A DNA stretch of 64,000 bases, taken from positions 186,001 to 250,000 of the forward strand of contig NC_005861.2 in the NCBI RefSeq assembly GCF_000011565.2, in the 5' to 3' direction. This DNA is from Candidatus Protochlamydia amoebophila UWE25. Lineage in GTDB: Bacteria; Chlamydiota; Chlamydiia; Chlamydiales; Parachlamydiaceae. Shown here one piece after another: positions 46,600 through 56,349 of this stretch (position 1 is the stretch's first letter; each line of letters begins with the position of its first letter). The position numbers were made by a program, and so were the translations under genes. Under the pieces are notes generated by a model that made no database searches, was not told the origin of the DNA, and saw only the letters and a program-made list of their open reading frames with translations.

Positions 46600-47043
46600 T
46601 TTAAAATTAAAGTTTATATTTTTATAAATTAAAAAGGAAATCATATATAATTAAAATTTATAGCCGACTTTCCTCTTAAATAAATTGCTTTTCTCCGCTT
46701 GAATTAGGACAATTACTCTATCCAATTAGATCTGTTTATTAGAATAGCCTTAACTATTTAGCACTACCCGAAAAATCTATAAACAAACAAATAAAATTTA
46801 AATAAAAATAATTAAATTTTCTATAATTATTTTAAATAAATTTATTAATTTAAAGTTGTTTTGTTTAAATTCTATTTAGTAAGTTACCATCATTAAATAT
46901 AAGAATAGAAATAAAAATTAACTGAGAAGTTTTTGATCGAAGTGCATGGATGTTTTTAAACATTTTTGAAATAATAAATAGGAGCTAGCTCAATTTGTCA
47001 CTTCAATCAATAATTGCAACTTAGTCTTACGTTTAATCACAGA
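46600..47043. other. AT-rich intergenic region
   Basis: About 440 bases between the Sel1 gene and the end of thyX. It is strongly A/T rich with several short stop-filled frames. No RNA gene, clear terminator or coding sequence could be supported. Confidence 0.5.
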
Positions 47044-48690
47044 TTAAATAAGAAGAGATTGTTGTTTATCAATTTTTCTTTGTTCTTGATCGAGTCTTCC
47101 TAATTCGTATCCTTCGTAATCGACAAATTTAAAAAATCTTTCGAAAGCAGGAAAGGCTTCACAGGTTAGTCTAGCCATTGTTTGAGCTATATGGCGATAA
47201 CTTGGATGACCTGCTGGAGCAGAACGTAATTCGCAGAGCCACTGAAGTGCACGCAAATTCACATGAAAATACCAACGAATATTATACGCCATTGGAACGA
47301 TATATTGAGCTTCTTCAGGAAGTTCGCTTGAAATCAAATCAAAAACTTCTTTAGCTTGGTTGAGTGCATGACAATATGCTTCTTCGTAAGGAGTGTTTTG
47401 AATTTCTGGAGGAATATAAAATCCGTAGTCGCAACAAAGAAGTTGTCGTTCTTGCGTTAAAATGCGATGTCTATGTAAATCTCGATAAGCGCCAAAATCT
47501 GAGATGATTTCGAAAGTAAATTCAGCATGTTCGAGAGCTCTTGGAGATTTTTGTCGCCTATTTTCACGTGCATTACAACCGGCATCTAAAATTCGCGCGA
47601 GCTCTTCATCGGACAACCGCTTACATTGATTCCAAATGTCTGCAAATCCTTTGTCCCCTAGTGAAAACAGAAGAGCAGCGGCGACCTTAGTGACAGCTTC
47701 TGGATCGGAAGAAACCAGACGAACTCCGGGTTGAAGTGATCGATCACATTTACCAAGATATTGCTCGGCAATTAGTCTAAGTTCCGATTGCATTGTTTCT
47801 AAAAACTGGGCGTAACTTTGATGCGTACGATGGGTTGGATCTGAGCGGCGTACAAACGAAGGAATGATTTTAGAAAGCTCTTGATGACTTCTTTTAGCGA
47901 TATCTTGTAATTCTGCCAAATTTTGACAGTTCATTCTGTGAATAAGATGTTCAAAAAACCGACCATTTCCGTAAATTCCCATATTGGTAAGGGTTCCGGC
48001 AGGTAGTAAGCCTCGTAAACAGTCTAAAACTTTAGCTCGCAACGCGGCTGTATAAGCGGTTTTAGAAATAGAGGGATCTTTGGGGAATCGTTGTTCAATA
48101 ATAGCTGTCATTGGAGGAATTAAACGACTATACGTATCGAATAACATATTACAGGTTTGCACATAACTATCGCGATAAGCTGAAGTCATTAAAATTGGTT
48201 CTCGATAGAAAAGGTATTCTCCATTCACTTTTTGATCAAAATAAATATAGCGAGTCGATTTTTCAAGAGGAGATCCTCCAATACGATGGTCTTCAATCAG
48301 TTTAGCGGCCATCATAGAAACATTTTCAATCGCTAGATGAGCTCCTCCTAATTCGCCAATTGAGTCATCTCCATAACCATCTAAAATTCGATCGTAAAAA
48401 GCTTGCGCTTTTCTAATGGCCTCACTTTGATGAGTTTGTTGTTTCTCTTCTTCTTTGAAAGCTACTCCAACAATATCTTCAAATGCCGTTTCATCATTGT
48501 TAGAAATGAATTCTTTAAGTAATAAACTTCTTAATCCCAGACTAGATCGCGAATAACGCGAAAAAAGCGCGCCTTTAATGACTTCGGGTAAATTTCTCAA
48601 TGCGAAAACATGACTAGATGTATTGGTAACATATCGCTTTAATGTTTGAATTTGCGATTCAGTGAACTCTTCATAATCATCTGTTAGCAT
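47044..48690 (-). CDS. thyX: Flavin-dependent thymidylate synthase, long chlamydial form
   Basis: A 548-residue ThyX, about twice the usual 220-270 residues and close in size to the chlamydial proteins. It converts dUMP to dTMP with methylene-tetrahydrofolate and FAD. The sequence looks like two ThyX-fold halves: the N-terminal half has EDHRIGGSPLEKSTRYIYFD, the C-terminal half has YRDLHRHRILTQERQLL, which corresponds to the RHRxxS-type signature with Thr for Ser. RRSDPTHRTHQSYAQ marks the linker. GAGGA sits 7-8 bases before the ATG at 48690. It is monocistronic and divergent from the HExxH gene. Confidence 0.9.
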   Translation of the reverse strand: MLTDDYEEFTESQIQTLKRYVTNTSSHVFALRNLPEVIKGALFSRYSRSSLGLRSLLLKEFISNNDETAFEDIVGVAFKEEEKQQTHQSEAIRKAQAFYDRILDGYGDDSIGELGGAHLAIENVSMMAAKLIEDHRIGGSPLEKSTRYIYFDQKVNGEYLFYREPILMTSAYRDSYVQTCNMLFDTYSRLIPPMTAIIEQRFPKDPSISKTAYTAALRAKVLDCLRGLLPAGTLTNMGIYGNGRFFEHLIHRMNCQNLAELQDIAKRSHQELSKIIPSFVRRSDPTHRTHQSYAQFLETMQSELRLIAEQYLGKCDRSLQPGVRLVSSDPEAVTKVAAALLFSLGDKGFADIWNQCKRLSDEELARILDAGCNARENRRQKSPRALEHAEFTFEIISDFGAYRDLHRHRILTQERQLLCCDYGFYIPPEIQNTPYEEAYCHALNQAKEVFDLISSELPEEAQYIVPMAYNIRWYFHVNLRALQWLCELRSAPAGHPSYRHIAQTMARLTCEAFPAFERFFKFVDYEGYELGRLDQEQRKIDKQQSLLI

Positions 48691-48899
48691 AACGGATCCT
48701 CAAATCTGCTCATTTTTGGGAAATAAACAGTTCTAGCCTGCCATAAAGCCACTCGTCTTTCAAGTAAAATGTCATTTTTCTCTTCAATGGTGATTTTTTA
48801 AGGGGATTTCAATAAGGGATATTTGATTTCTATCGATCTATTCATTATAAACTTATGAAATTAAATGTTAAAATTTTGACAGTAAATTAAGAAATTTTT

Positions 48900-49802
48900 A
48901 TGAGTAACTTAAATAAACACAATGATTGGGAAAGATGGAATCAAGAAGGATTTATCCCTGGCCCGGAAGAATCTGAAGTAAATTTTAATCAACGTGTTGC
49001 TTTTTGCGAAAATTTAAAGCAAAAACTCATTCAAAATACCGGACCTGATATTCCCTTTGAAGAAAGCGATCTTGCATCCCAAGTTATGTTGCAAGAAGCA
49101 GCCAAAGAGACTAAGCAAATTTATGGAATAGCACCTCATTGGCCCCCTCTTTTTTTTAACAACTATCAATTAGCTCCCTGGCATGCTGGTTGCGCGTGGA
49201 TTTTTCAATTAGACGAGCAAACTCCTACAGCAGCTTTTTTGCAATTACGAGCTCAATTTAAGGAGCGGTCGAATTACCTAGGAATTTATAATCGCAAAGA
49301 ATTGTTGGTTCATGAATTAGCTCACGTAGGTCGCATGATGTATACAGAACCGCAATTTGAAGAAATATTAGCCTATCAATCTTCTCCCTCTCGCCTACGT
49401 CGTTTTTTAGGACCTATCGTGCAATCTTCAAAAGAAAGTTTGTTATTTATTTTGCTTTTAGGTGTTATTTTGGTAGCAAACTTAGCTCTTCTCATGACTA
49501 ATATCTCTTTAGCCACAACTTTTATGCTAGGATTGCAGTTAATCCCTATTTTTTTTGTTGGATTAGCTTTAGGACGTTTATTTCGCAAGCAATACCTCAT
49601 TAACCAGTGTCGAAAAGTATTGGAAATCTATTTGCCAAATAAACAAGTAGCTAACCATTTCCTCTATCGTTTATTAGATTCGGAAATTCGAATGTTTGCA
49701 CGCTCTTCTCGAACAGAAATGCAAACCTTTATACAAAATCAAGCAGTTAATAATTTTCGTTGGAAATTTTTAGTCTCTTTATATCCTCTTAAAAAGGAAT
49801 AA
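48900..49802 (+). CDS. HExxH-motif membrane protein, possible zinc protease
   Basis: A 300-residue protein. LLVHELAHVGRMMY near residues 135-150 contains HELAH, a classic HExxH zincin motif. Two adjacent membrane helices follow (LLFILLLGVILVANLALLM and TFMLGLQLIPIFFVGLALG). Residues 1-130 are soluble and include APHWPPLFFNNYQLAPWHAGCAWIF-like aromatic sequence. A third zinc ligand is plausible as a Glu in PQFEEILAYQ, about 20 residues after the motif, as in gluzincins. I do not recognise the family; membrane zinc peptidase is inference. No ribosome binding site is seen. Confidence 0.65.
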   Translation: MSNLNKHNDWERWNQEGFIPGPEESEVNFNQRVAFCENLKQKLIQNTGPDIPFEESDLASQVMLQEAAKETKQIYGIAPHWPPLFFNNYQLAPWHAGCAWIFQLDEQTPTAAFLQLRAQFKERSNYLGIYNRKELLVHELAHVGRMMYTEPQFEEILAYQSSPSRLRRFLGPIVQSSKESLLFILLLGVILVANLALLMTNISLATTFMLGLQLIPIFFVGLALGRLFRKQYLINQCRKVLEIYLPNKQVANHFLYRLLDSEIRMFARSSRTEMQTFIQNQAVNNFRWKFLVSLYPLKKE

Positions 49803-50400
49803 ATATTTCTCCTTTTTAAAAATAATTTTTACCTTATTTAAGGTGGTAATTTTTTCTCCTGATTTGCCTTTAGAAAACCTATAAATTTTTTTCTTTACTT
49901 ACTTCAAGTAGAGTTGTCGCTTTTCTTTTTCTTAAGAGTTTTGTCGGGAAATATAAAATTTTTTCAAGTTATTCTTTATTACTTTTTTCTGCCAAGGGTG
50001 GGGGTTATTCTTTTTGGCAATTCTTCTTCACATTTTTCAGTTGTGGTTTCTTCCAATATAGATAAAATTTTGAATGTGCCTGACTTAAACGAGGAGTTTT
50101 ATTTAGTTTACTTTTAGTAGAAAAAATTTGATTAGCAATTAATGAAATAGGAGCAAATACGTTCCAAGCTTCTATTTGAGGTGAACTTGAAGGGAAGATG
50201 TTATTTTTAGATCGCGATAATAAATGTGATTTATTTAGGTCTTAGTTAATATACTAACATTGATAAAAAATGGATTTTCTGTTGTATAGTGGAAAAGGGA
50301 TTTTGAGCCATAGTTTTAATACATTATTGCTGAGAGTTTTTAAGAGGATTTCCTTAGATTAGAAGAAAACATAGAATTATTTTTATAATAAATTTTAGTT
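49803..50400. other. AT-rich intergenic region
   Basis: About 600 bases. A short hairpin ACCTT/AAGGT at 49831-49844 followed a few bases later by a T run could end the preceding transcript. A 67-codon frame at 49914-50117 lacks a binding site and protein-like composition and is not called. Nothing else is supported. Confidence 0.45.
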
Positions 50401-52218
50401 TTATTTAACTATACTATTATATCTAGAATTAAAATAAATTTCTAACTCATTAATTAAAGCTTCCGCGGGTAATTCATCTATTGTTTGTGTAAAAATTGCC
50501 AAATCTTTTTGAGTTTTTTGTATCAAATCTTGAATAAAATCAGTAGTTGGGTCAATAGGTTTTTCCATATCATCAAGAAAAACTAATAATTGTTCGAACG
50601 CACAAAGCTGAACCTTTCTTTCAAAATCGCTAAGCATAGGAGGGGCGTAACCGATTTTTTCAGAAAAGTATTGTAGAAGAATATTTTGAGAGGCTTTGCC
50701 AAGCGCCGAACCGATAAGACGGATATAAGCTGATATGTCATTTTCTTCTAAATCTGAAATATCAGAAATCATTTGTTCTCGGCTTGTTTCTAGGATGGTC
50801 TTAGCTTGTTGGAATCTTTCAGCTGGAGTTCCTTTACGAAGAAGAGTTTGATTGCCTTCTAACCACTCGTCTTCCAGTAGCTTAGCTGGATATTGAATAA
50901 ATTTCCTTGTAATTTCTTCTTGAAGAGATGTGAGAAGATCGAAAGGAGAAACAGACGAATGAATTTTTTCATAAAAAATGGAGAGTATTTTTTTGTTGTT
51001 TTCGGTAAATAGAAAACAACCTTTTAAAATAGCTTCTTGTAATTGCCTATGCAAAGGTAAAATAATCGCTTTATTTTTATCAAAATTTTCTCGCTTGAGT
51101 TTGAATTGTTGATAGCTTTTAGCAATATAATCAGGATCAAATAATAAGAGTTGGGAAAGTTTTTTTTTGCGAGATTCAATTTGTCTATATAAGGGGATTT
51201 GCTCTGTTCTCAGAGTATAGGCATGCACTAACTCATCTATTAACGCCCATCCACAGTGTTGAGAAGGATAGGGAAACCCGGAATGTGTGGATTCCGAAGA
51301 GAGTTGAATATGATCAATAATAGGCATGCTCATTAAATCGGAAGACTGCTTAAATGATCCAAATAATATAATAATAGACCCTGGACCTATAGTTAATTGC
51401 TGTCTTATTAATACAAGATCATTTTCCAATTCCAAGTTAATAGGGCTTTGAGTAATGAGTTGTAAAATTTCAGCAGTTGAATAGGATTGCGGAAGATGCG
51501 ATTGTATCATCCGAATCGCCTTCATGCGAAATGTATCAAGCATGAATTGTTCAGCTTTTTTATGCGTAGTTTGCTTAACGGCATGCGTTTTTTTAAAAGA
51601 GTTAGCTTGAAATGCTATTCCTAATTCTTTCAAAGTTGTTTTAGTTTTATCGGAATAAACACTTGCGTCGTATTTAATAGAAACGGTATGAGGCAATTGA
51701 ATCAGTTGTCCTTTAATTTCTTTATCGGATAAAAGATTATTACGCTCATAATTATAGAAGTCATATCTTGCTAAAGATTTATAATCTTTTTTTAAAATTG
51801 AATTATAACGTTGGATGGCTTCTAAAGCGGAATTGGCTAGCTTTTGCTGTGAGGAATCTCCAGTTTTTAATTTTTCAATTAATGAGGAGTGACTTTGTAA
51901 AACGTCTCTTGCTTGCAAAATTTGTTGCTTGAGATCATATAGTTTTTTTTCTTGTTGATGGCGTATTGTTGCAAACAATAAGGGCCCCATAAAAGACTTT
52001 GCAAACCCTAGAAATTTTTCGAGGCGGTTTTTTTTCTTCGCAATTAAACTTCCGTCCTCTTTGACTTCTAAACTAGACGCTTCAGGTTGTGTAAAAATAT
52101 CGATTTTCTTAATTGCAGTCTTTAGGATATCAACAACATGAGACAAAGAATGAGGGGGAATTTGATTTTTGCCATCTTCGTTTTTCATCACGTATGGTCG
52201 GTCCGTTAAACTTTTCAT
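50401..52218 (-). CDS. Large soluble protein of unknown function, chlamydial type
   Basis: A 605-residue, mostly helical, hydrophilic protein that I do not recognise. A possible membrane-associated patch is LGFAKSFMGPLLFATI near residue 80, followed by coiled-coil-like sequence (KLYDLKQQILQARDVLQSHSSLIEKL). The C-terminal third is helical and acidic. ATG at 52218 (MKSLTDRP) is preferred over an in-frame TTG at 52272. Size and composition resemble chlamydia-specific proteins, some of which are type III effectors, but no secretion signal can be asserted. It lies downstream of the Rsm22-like gene with a 102-base gap. Confidence 0.65.
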   Translation of the reverse strand: MKSLTDRPYVMKNEDGKNQIPPHSLSHVVDILKTAIKKIDIFTQPEASSLEVKEDGSLIAKKKNRLEKFLGFAKSFMGPLLFATIRHQQEKKLYDLKQQILQARDVLQSHSSLIEKLKTGDSSQQKLANSALEAIQRYNSILKKDYKSLARYDFYNYERNNLLSDKEIKGQLIQLPHTVSIKYDASVYSDKTKTTLKELGIAFQANSFKKTHAVKQTTHKKAEQFMLDTFRMKAIRMIQSHLPQSYSTAEILQLITQSPINLELENDLVLIRQQLTIGPGSIIILFGSFKQSSDLMSMPIIDHIQLSSESTHSGFPYPSQHCGWALIDELVHAYTLRTEQIPLYRQIESRKKKLSQLLLFDPDYIAKSYQQFKLKRENFDKNKAIILPLHRQLQEAILKGCFLFTENNKKILSIFYEKIHSSVSPFDLLTSLQEEITRKFIQYPAKLLEDEWLEGNQTLLRKGTPAERFQQAKTILETSREQMISDISDLEENDISAYIRLIGSALGKASQNILLQYFSEKIGYAPPMLSDFERKVQLCAFEQLLVFLDDMEKPIDPTTDFIQDLIQKTQKDLAIFTQTIDELPAEALINELEIYFNSRYNSIVK

Positions 52219-52320
52219 TTGGAAATTAATTTTTAAAAAAATTTTGATAAATGAAAATAAAAATAGAGGCAATCTATAAATATTAGATTAAGAAAATTTT
52301 AAATTTGCAAAGATTTATAG

Positions 52321-53499
52321 TTATTCAGGAATATCTTGTAAATTTTCTTCAGGCAAGGGTTTATTTAAAGCAGCTTCTACTTTAATCCTAGTGCCAACGA
52401 CAATATCAAATAAATTCCCTTTTTCTAAAGCTTGATCTATAGAAATCAATTCGCCTCTTTTTAAATATTCAAAAGCTTTTGATTCTAGAGGGTGCTTAGT
52501 GAGGTGAGTTCCTAAATTTTTTTTGCCATCTGTTCCACATAAATAATAACGAGTCCCTGTTCGTGTTTCAATAGGGGGGCTAATAATACGATAAAATTGT
52601 TTAGGTGGCAAGTCTGGCCAATGGACATGTGGGCTTCTAAAAATGACGTAGGACATTTTGAGTGATCCTAAGTTAATTTGGGCAGCTCGTTGAATTTCTT
52701 TTAATAAATAAGGTTTTTCCAGCTCTCTTTGCGCATAGCAGGGGCTGTTTTTAGTTTGTAAAGATGGACATTCTCCACGCCAAACGCATGGAGCTTGCAC
52801 AGTTATTTGATCTTTAACTAGGTGATCTCTAAGATTTAATAAACGGCGATTAGAATGCAGTAAAGAGCTTTCAACAAGCAATAAATGTCCTTGTGGGGTC
52901 AAACGTTCTAAAAGGGAGTGAATCCATGTTTTTTGAGCTTCAAACCAGTTTTTTTGAGTGTCGGGGAATAACTCTTCTAAACAGTGTCCTACAATAATTA
53001 GATCGAAAGTTCCATCCACAGGCAAATCATCGTTTTTGAGATCATGTCGTCGTATGGTTAAGGGATAACCATATCTTCCGCAGACGTCTGCTGCTAATTG
53101 AAGTGCCGTCTGATTTTTGTCTAAAGCAATCACTTCTCTTGCTCCATGGTGAAGAGCGGCAAAAGAAAACGCGCCAGGCCCACTACCAATATCTAAGACG
53201 CGAACGGGAGTTTGGGGAATTTCATTGATGACGCTCAATCCTTCTTGATAATGGATGGGCCATTGATAAAGAAGATAAGCACCTAAAAGATCTGATTTAG
53301 AAAAATAGTCTTGTCCAACTAAATCCCGCCCTGTTTCTAAACCTTTTTGCAAAGTTTGGACTGCTGAGACAACACTGCGAAATTCTCTTGTTTGCAAAGC
53401 GTCAGCTGGGCCAGATAATTTATGAAAACGACGCCAAGCATTAATAAGCAGCGGCATCACTGTTTCGAAATCTGTAGAGGGTAATTTATTTGATTTCAT
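52321..53499 (-). CDS. Rsm22-like rRNA-associated methyltransferase
   Basis: A 392-residue SAM-dependent methyltransferase-like protein. Motif I is VLDIGSGPGAFSFAAL near residue 95, then VIALDKNQTALQLAA and DLIIVGHCLEELF. The C-terminal half has a cysteine cluster (CVWRGECPSLQTKNSPCYAQ) and YVIFRSP, as in the mitochondrial Rsm22/METTL17 family of small-subunit assembly factors, whose cysteines bind a 4Fe-4S cluster in studied members. A role in 30S biogenesis is therefore inferred. It follows rluB on the same strand by 6 bases, a sensible ribosome-related pair. Confidence 0.78.
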   Translation of the reverse strand: MKSNKLPSTDFETVMPLLINAWRRFHKLSGPADALQTREFRSVVSAVQTLQKGLETGRDLVGQDYFSKSDLLGAYLLYQWPIHYQEGLSVINEIPQTPVRVLDIGSGPGAFSFAALHHGAREVIALDKNQTALQLAADVCGRYGYPLTIRRHDLKNDDLPVDGTFDLIIVGHCLEELFPDTQKNWFEAQKTWIHSLLERLTPQGHLLLVESSLLHSNRRLLNLRDHLVKDQITVQAPCVWRGECPSLQTKNSPCYAQRELEKPYLLKEIQRAAQINLGSLKMSYVIFRSPHVHWPDLPPKQFYRIISPPIETRTGTRYYLCGTDGKKNLGTHLTKHPLESKAFEYLKRGELISIDQALEKGNLFDIVVGTRIKVEAALNKPLPEENLQDIPE

Positions 53500-53505
53500 A
53501 GTATT

Positions 53506-54210
53506 TTAGTTAGAAAAAATAGATTTTTTTTCAGTTTCAGTTAAGGGACGCCAATTTCCAATTGGCAAGCGACCTAAATGTAAACCACCAAGTCGAATAC
53601 GTGTAAGCTCTTGTACTTTTAAACCTGCAGCACTTAAAAGCATTCTCACTTCTCGTTTTTTTCCCTCTCCAATAATGATTTTAATGGTTCCTTTACGTAC
53701 TTTTTGAACTCTAATCGGTTTTACAAATACTCCTTCTACAAGAGTTCCATTGGCAATAGCAATCAGATGTTCATGAGAAATTTCTTGATCTGTTTTTGCT
53801 AAATATTCTTTTTGAATATTGGCAGAAGGGTGAATAATTTGATTTGCAAAGTGGCCATCATTTGTGACAATGAGTAGGCCTTGCGTATCTTTATCTAATC
53901 TTCCCACAGTAAAAAGTCTGTGGTCCTCATCTTGAAAAAGATCTAATATAATTTTTGTTTGACCACTTTTTCGTGCTGAACAGATATAACCAGGAGGTTT
54001 ATTTAGTAAGTAGTAAACTTTGTCTTCTTTTCTATTAATTACTTCATCCCGTACAGTAATTGTATCGATTTCGGGATTAACTTTTGTTTGAGGAACTTTA
54101 ATGACTTCCCCATTAACTTTTACGAGACCTTGAAAAATCAATTCTTCACAAGCTCTTCGTGAAGCAATTCCTGCGGCAGCTAATACTTTACTTAATCGAT
54201 TTGTTTCCAC
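53506..54210 (-). CDS. rluB: RsuA/RluB-family pseudouridine synthase
   Basis: A 234-residue rRNA pseudouridine synthase. The S4 domain at the N-terminus (LSKVLAAAGIASRRACEELI, VKVNGEVI) is followed by YYLLNKPPGYICS and the catalytic GRLDKDTQGLLIVTNDG with Asp near residue 103. KREVRMLLSAAGLKVQELTRIRLGG ends the core. RluB, RluE/F and RsuA are close, so the exact uridine target is uncertain; the general length fits RluB. The start is GTG behind AGGAC. It leads a unit with the Rsm22-like gene and is divergent from gpmA, the same neighbourhood as in Chlamydia. Confidence 0.9.
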   Translation of the reverse strand: METNRLSKVLAAAGIASRRACEELIFQGLVKVNGEVIKVPQTKVNPEIDTITVRDEVINRKEDKVYYLLNKPPGYICSARKSGQTKIILDLFQDEDHRLFTVGRLDKDTQGLLIVTNDGHFANQIIHPSANIQKEYLAKTDQEISHEHLIAIANGTLVEGVFVKPIRVQKVRKGTIKIIIGEGKKREVRMLLSAAGLKVQELTRIRLGGLHLGRLPIGNWRPLTETEKKSIFSN

Positions 54211-54479
54211 AAAAGTCCTGACTAATAGTTAATAAGATGATATCTGAATTTTAGATTCAGATGAATCCTATAGAAAATGATCTATTACATTGAATAAAAC
54301 TGAATCGTCTATTTTTTGAGCAGAATTTGTAAATTCTTATTAGTATGAATTATGATTCAAATGGCATTCTTTTTTCTATTTCTTCCTTTTTACGAAAGAA
54401 CTATTAATAATAGTTCTTAAAAAATTAAAAATCAATAAAATGGGGAAGAAAATTTCTTGATTAGATGGAGTAAAGGTAA

Positions 54480-55160
54480 ATGGTTAAATTAATTTTGATG
54501 CGTCACGGCCAATCTCAGTGGAATTTAGCAAATTTGTTTACTGGTTGGGTAGACATTCCCCTGTCTTTTAAAGGAATTGAAGAGGCTATAGAGGCAGGAA
54601 AACAAATCAAAAATTACCCTATTGATTTAATTTTTACTTCTTCCTTAATTCGTGCTCAAATGACAGCAATGTTGGCAATGTCTGTTCATACATCTGGTAA
54701 AGTCCCTGTGATTCTTCACACAGGTGAGGGGCGACTAGAAGAATGGGCAAGTATTTATAGTTCCGAATCTCAATCTCAGACAATACCTGTCATTCGTGCT
54801 TGGGAATTGAATGAGCGGATGTATGGAGAATTACAAGGAATAAATAAAGAAGAAATGGCTAAAAAATATGGAGCTGAGCAGGTGCATATTTGGCGACGAA
54901 GTTTTGATGTTCCCCCTCCAAATGGAGAAAGTTTACAAATGACAGCAGCTCGGACCATACCTTATTTTGAAAACACCATTGTCCCTCATTTGAAAGAGAA
55001 GAAAAATATTTTTATTGCTGCACACGGAAATTCCCTGCGTTCGATTATCATGAAATTAGATGGGCTGACAACAGATCAAGTCGTTAAGTTGGAACTGGCA
55101 ACAGGGGTGCCTGTGATCTATGATTTCAATCACGATGAATATATTAAACAACAAAAGTAG
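54480..55160 (+). CDS. gpmA: 2,3-bisphosphoglycerate-dependent phosphoglycerate mutase
   Basis: A 226-residue glycolytic enzyme interconverting 3- and 2-phosphoglycerate. The phosphohistidine motif LMRHGQSQWNLANLFTGW is at residues 6-23, with LNERMYGELQG, WRRSFDVPPPNGES and the second catalytic His in AAHGNSLRSIIM. Length is slightly below E. coli GpmA (250), lacking the C-terminal tail. The ATG follows GGAGTAAAGGTAA. It heads gpmA-nifS-nifU, and the gap to the nifS-like gene is 6 bases. Confidence 0.96.
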   Translation: MVKLILMRHGQSQWNLANLFTGWVDIPLSFKGIEEAIEAGKQIKNYPIDLIFTSSLIRAQMTAMLAMSVHTSGKVPVILHTGEGRLEEWASIYSSESQSQTIPVIRAWELNERMYGELQGINKEEMAKKYGAEQVHIWRRSFDVPPPNGESLQMTAARTIPYFENTIVPHLKEKKNIFIAAHGNSLRSIIMKLDGLTTDQVVKLELATGVPVIYDFNHDEYIKQQK

Positions 55161-55166
55161 AATAGC

Positions 55167-56348
55167 ATGGTTAAATTGCCTATTTATTTAGATAACAGTA
55201 CAACTAGTCGTCCATCTGATTTATCAATTAGCCAAATGATGCCTTATTTAACAGATCGTTGGGGTCTTCCCTCAGCACCGCATCAAAAAGGTCAAGAGCT
55301 TTACCCAGTCTTGAAAGAGTGTTATAAAATTCTTTATGCATTTTTGGGAGCTCAAGAAGCAGATCAATTTGTATTGACCTCTTCAGGAGCAGAAGCTGTT
55401 AATCAGGTGATTTCTTCCGTTTATAGAGATGTCACGCTCCCAAGTGGCAAAAATCAATTTTTAACTTCTAATGCTGATGAAGCACCAGCGTTAATGGCAA
55501 TGGCACGCTTAGAGCCCTTAGGTTGCGTTGCAAAAATAATTGAATCGAATCAATATGGTATTGTAACTGCAGAAGCTCTAGCCGAGGCTATTTCACCGCG
55601 TACTGCGTTGATTTCTCTTTCTTGGGCTAATGGTTTGACAGGAGTTGTCCAGCCACTGGGAGAAATAATTGCGCTCTGTAAACAGCGTGACATCCGTCTT
55701 CATTTAGATGCCACGCATGTATTGGGTAAATTATTTTATGAGTTTGATGAACTTTCTGTAGATTTTATGACGTTTAATGGAGATCAGCTTCATGCTCCCA
55801 AAGGAACGGGGGGATTATATATTAAACAAGGAATTAAATGTTCTCCATTGATTGCTGGAGGTTCTGATCAAGCTGGGCTACGGGCTGGAGGTTTAAATAT
55901 GGCATCATTAGTGGCTCTAGCTTATGCTGCCAAAGAAACTTTAGAATGTCGTGATTTGCTTTGTACTGAGACAGCAAGACTCAAACATAAGTTGGAAACA
56001 GGAATTGTGAAAGCTTATCCTCAAGCCAGAATTTGTTTTAAAGAATGTGAACGATTGCCTCATTGCACAACTCTTTTGTTTCCCGGCATTGCTAATGAGG
56101 CATTACTGTTCAATCTTAATCGTAAAGGAGTTTATGCGAATATTGGAGGGGGAAATTTTCAACAACTTGGCTTACTATTAAGCGCTTGTGGCCTAGAAGA
56201 AAATTTAGCATATAGCGCCGTTTCATTTAGTTTATCTCGCTATACAACAGAGGAAGAAATTGATCGAGCTATTGAATTGGTTGTTGAAAGTGCTTGGCAG
56301 TTGAATCGAACTTCTTATAAATTATTTGAGACAGAGAGAAAAATTTAA
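55167..56348 (+). CDS. NifS/IscS-like aminotransferase-fold protein, catalytic residues replaced
   Basis: A 393-residue protein with clear cysteine desulfurase ancestry: YLDNSTTSRPSD, LTSSGAEAVNQVI, HLDATHVLGKLFYEF and AYSAVSFSLSRYTTEEEID. The PLP-lysine motif (GHKLYGPKG in IscS) here reads GDQLHAPKG, so Gln207 stands where the Schiff-base lysine should be. The segment that should hold the catalytic cysteine (GSACTS in IscS) is replaced by a shorter NIGGGNFQQLG without cysteine. By these criteria it should not act as a desulfurase, though some other role or another lysine cannot be excluded. It lies between gpmA and the NifU-like gene, whose own ligands are lost too. Confidence 0.85.
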   Translation: MVKLPIYLDNSTTSRPSDLSISQMMPYLTDRWGLPSAPHQKGQELYPVLKECYKILYAFLGAQEADQFVLTSSGAEAVNQVISSVYRDVTLPSGKNQFLTSNADEAPALMAMARLEPLGCVAKIIESNQYGIVTAEALAEAISPRTALISLSWANGLTGVVQPLGEIIALCKQRDIRLHLDATHVLGKLFYEFDELSVDFMTFNGDQLHAPKGTGGLYIKQGIKCSPLIAGGSDQAGLRAGGLNMASLVALAYAAKETLECRDLLCTETARLKHKLETGIVKAYPQARICFKECERLPHCTTLLFPGIANEALLFNLNRKGVYANIGGGNFQQLGLLLSACGLEENLAYSAVSFSLSRYTTEEEIDRAIELVVESAWQLNRTSYKLFETERKI

Positions 56349-56349
56349 T

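Noticed and set aside
49914-50117. 67-codon plus-strand ORF after the HExxH gene
   Set aside because: No ribosome binding site, Phe/Leu-rich composition expected from T-rich DNA, and no recognisable domain.
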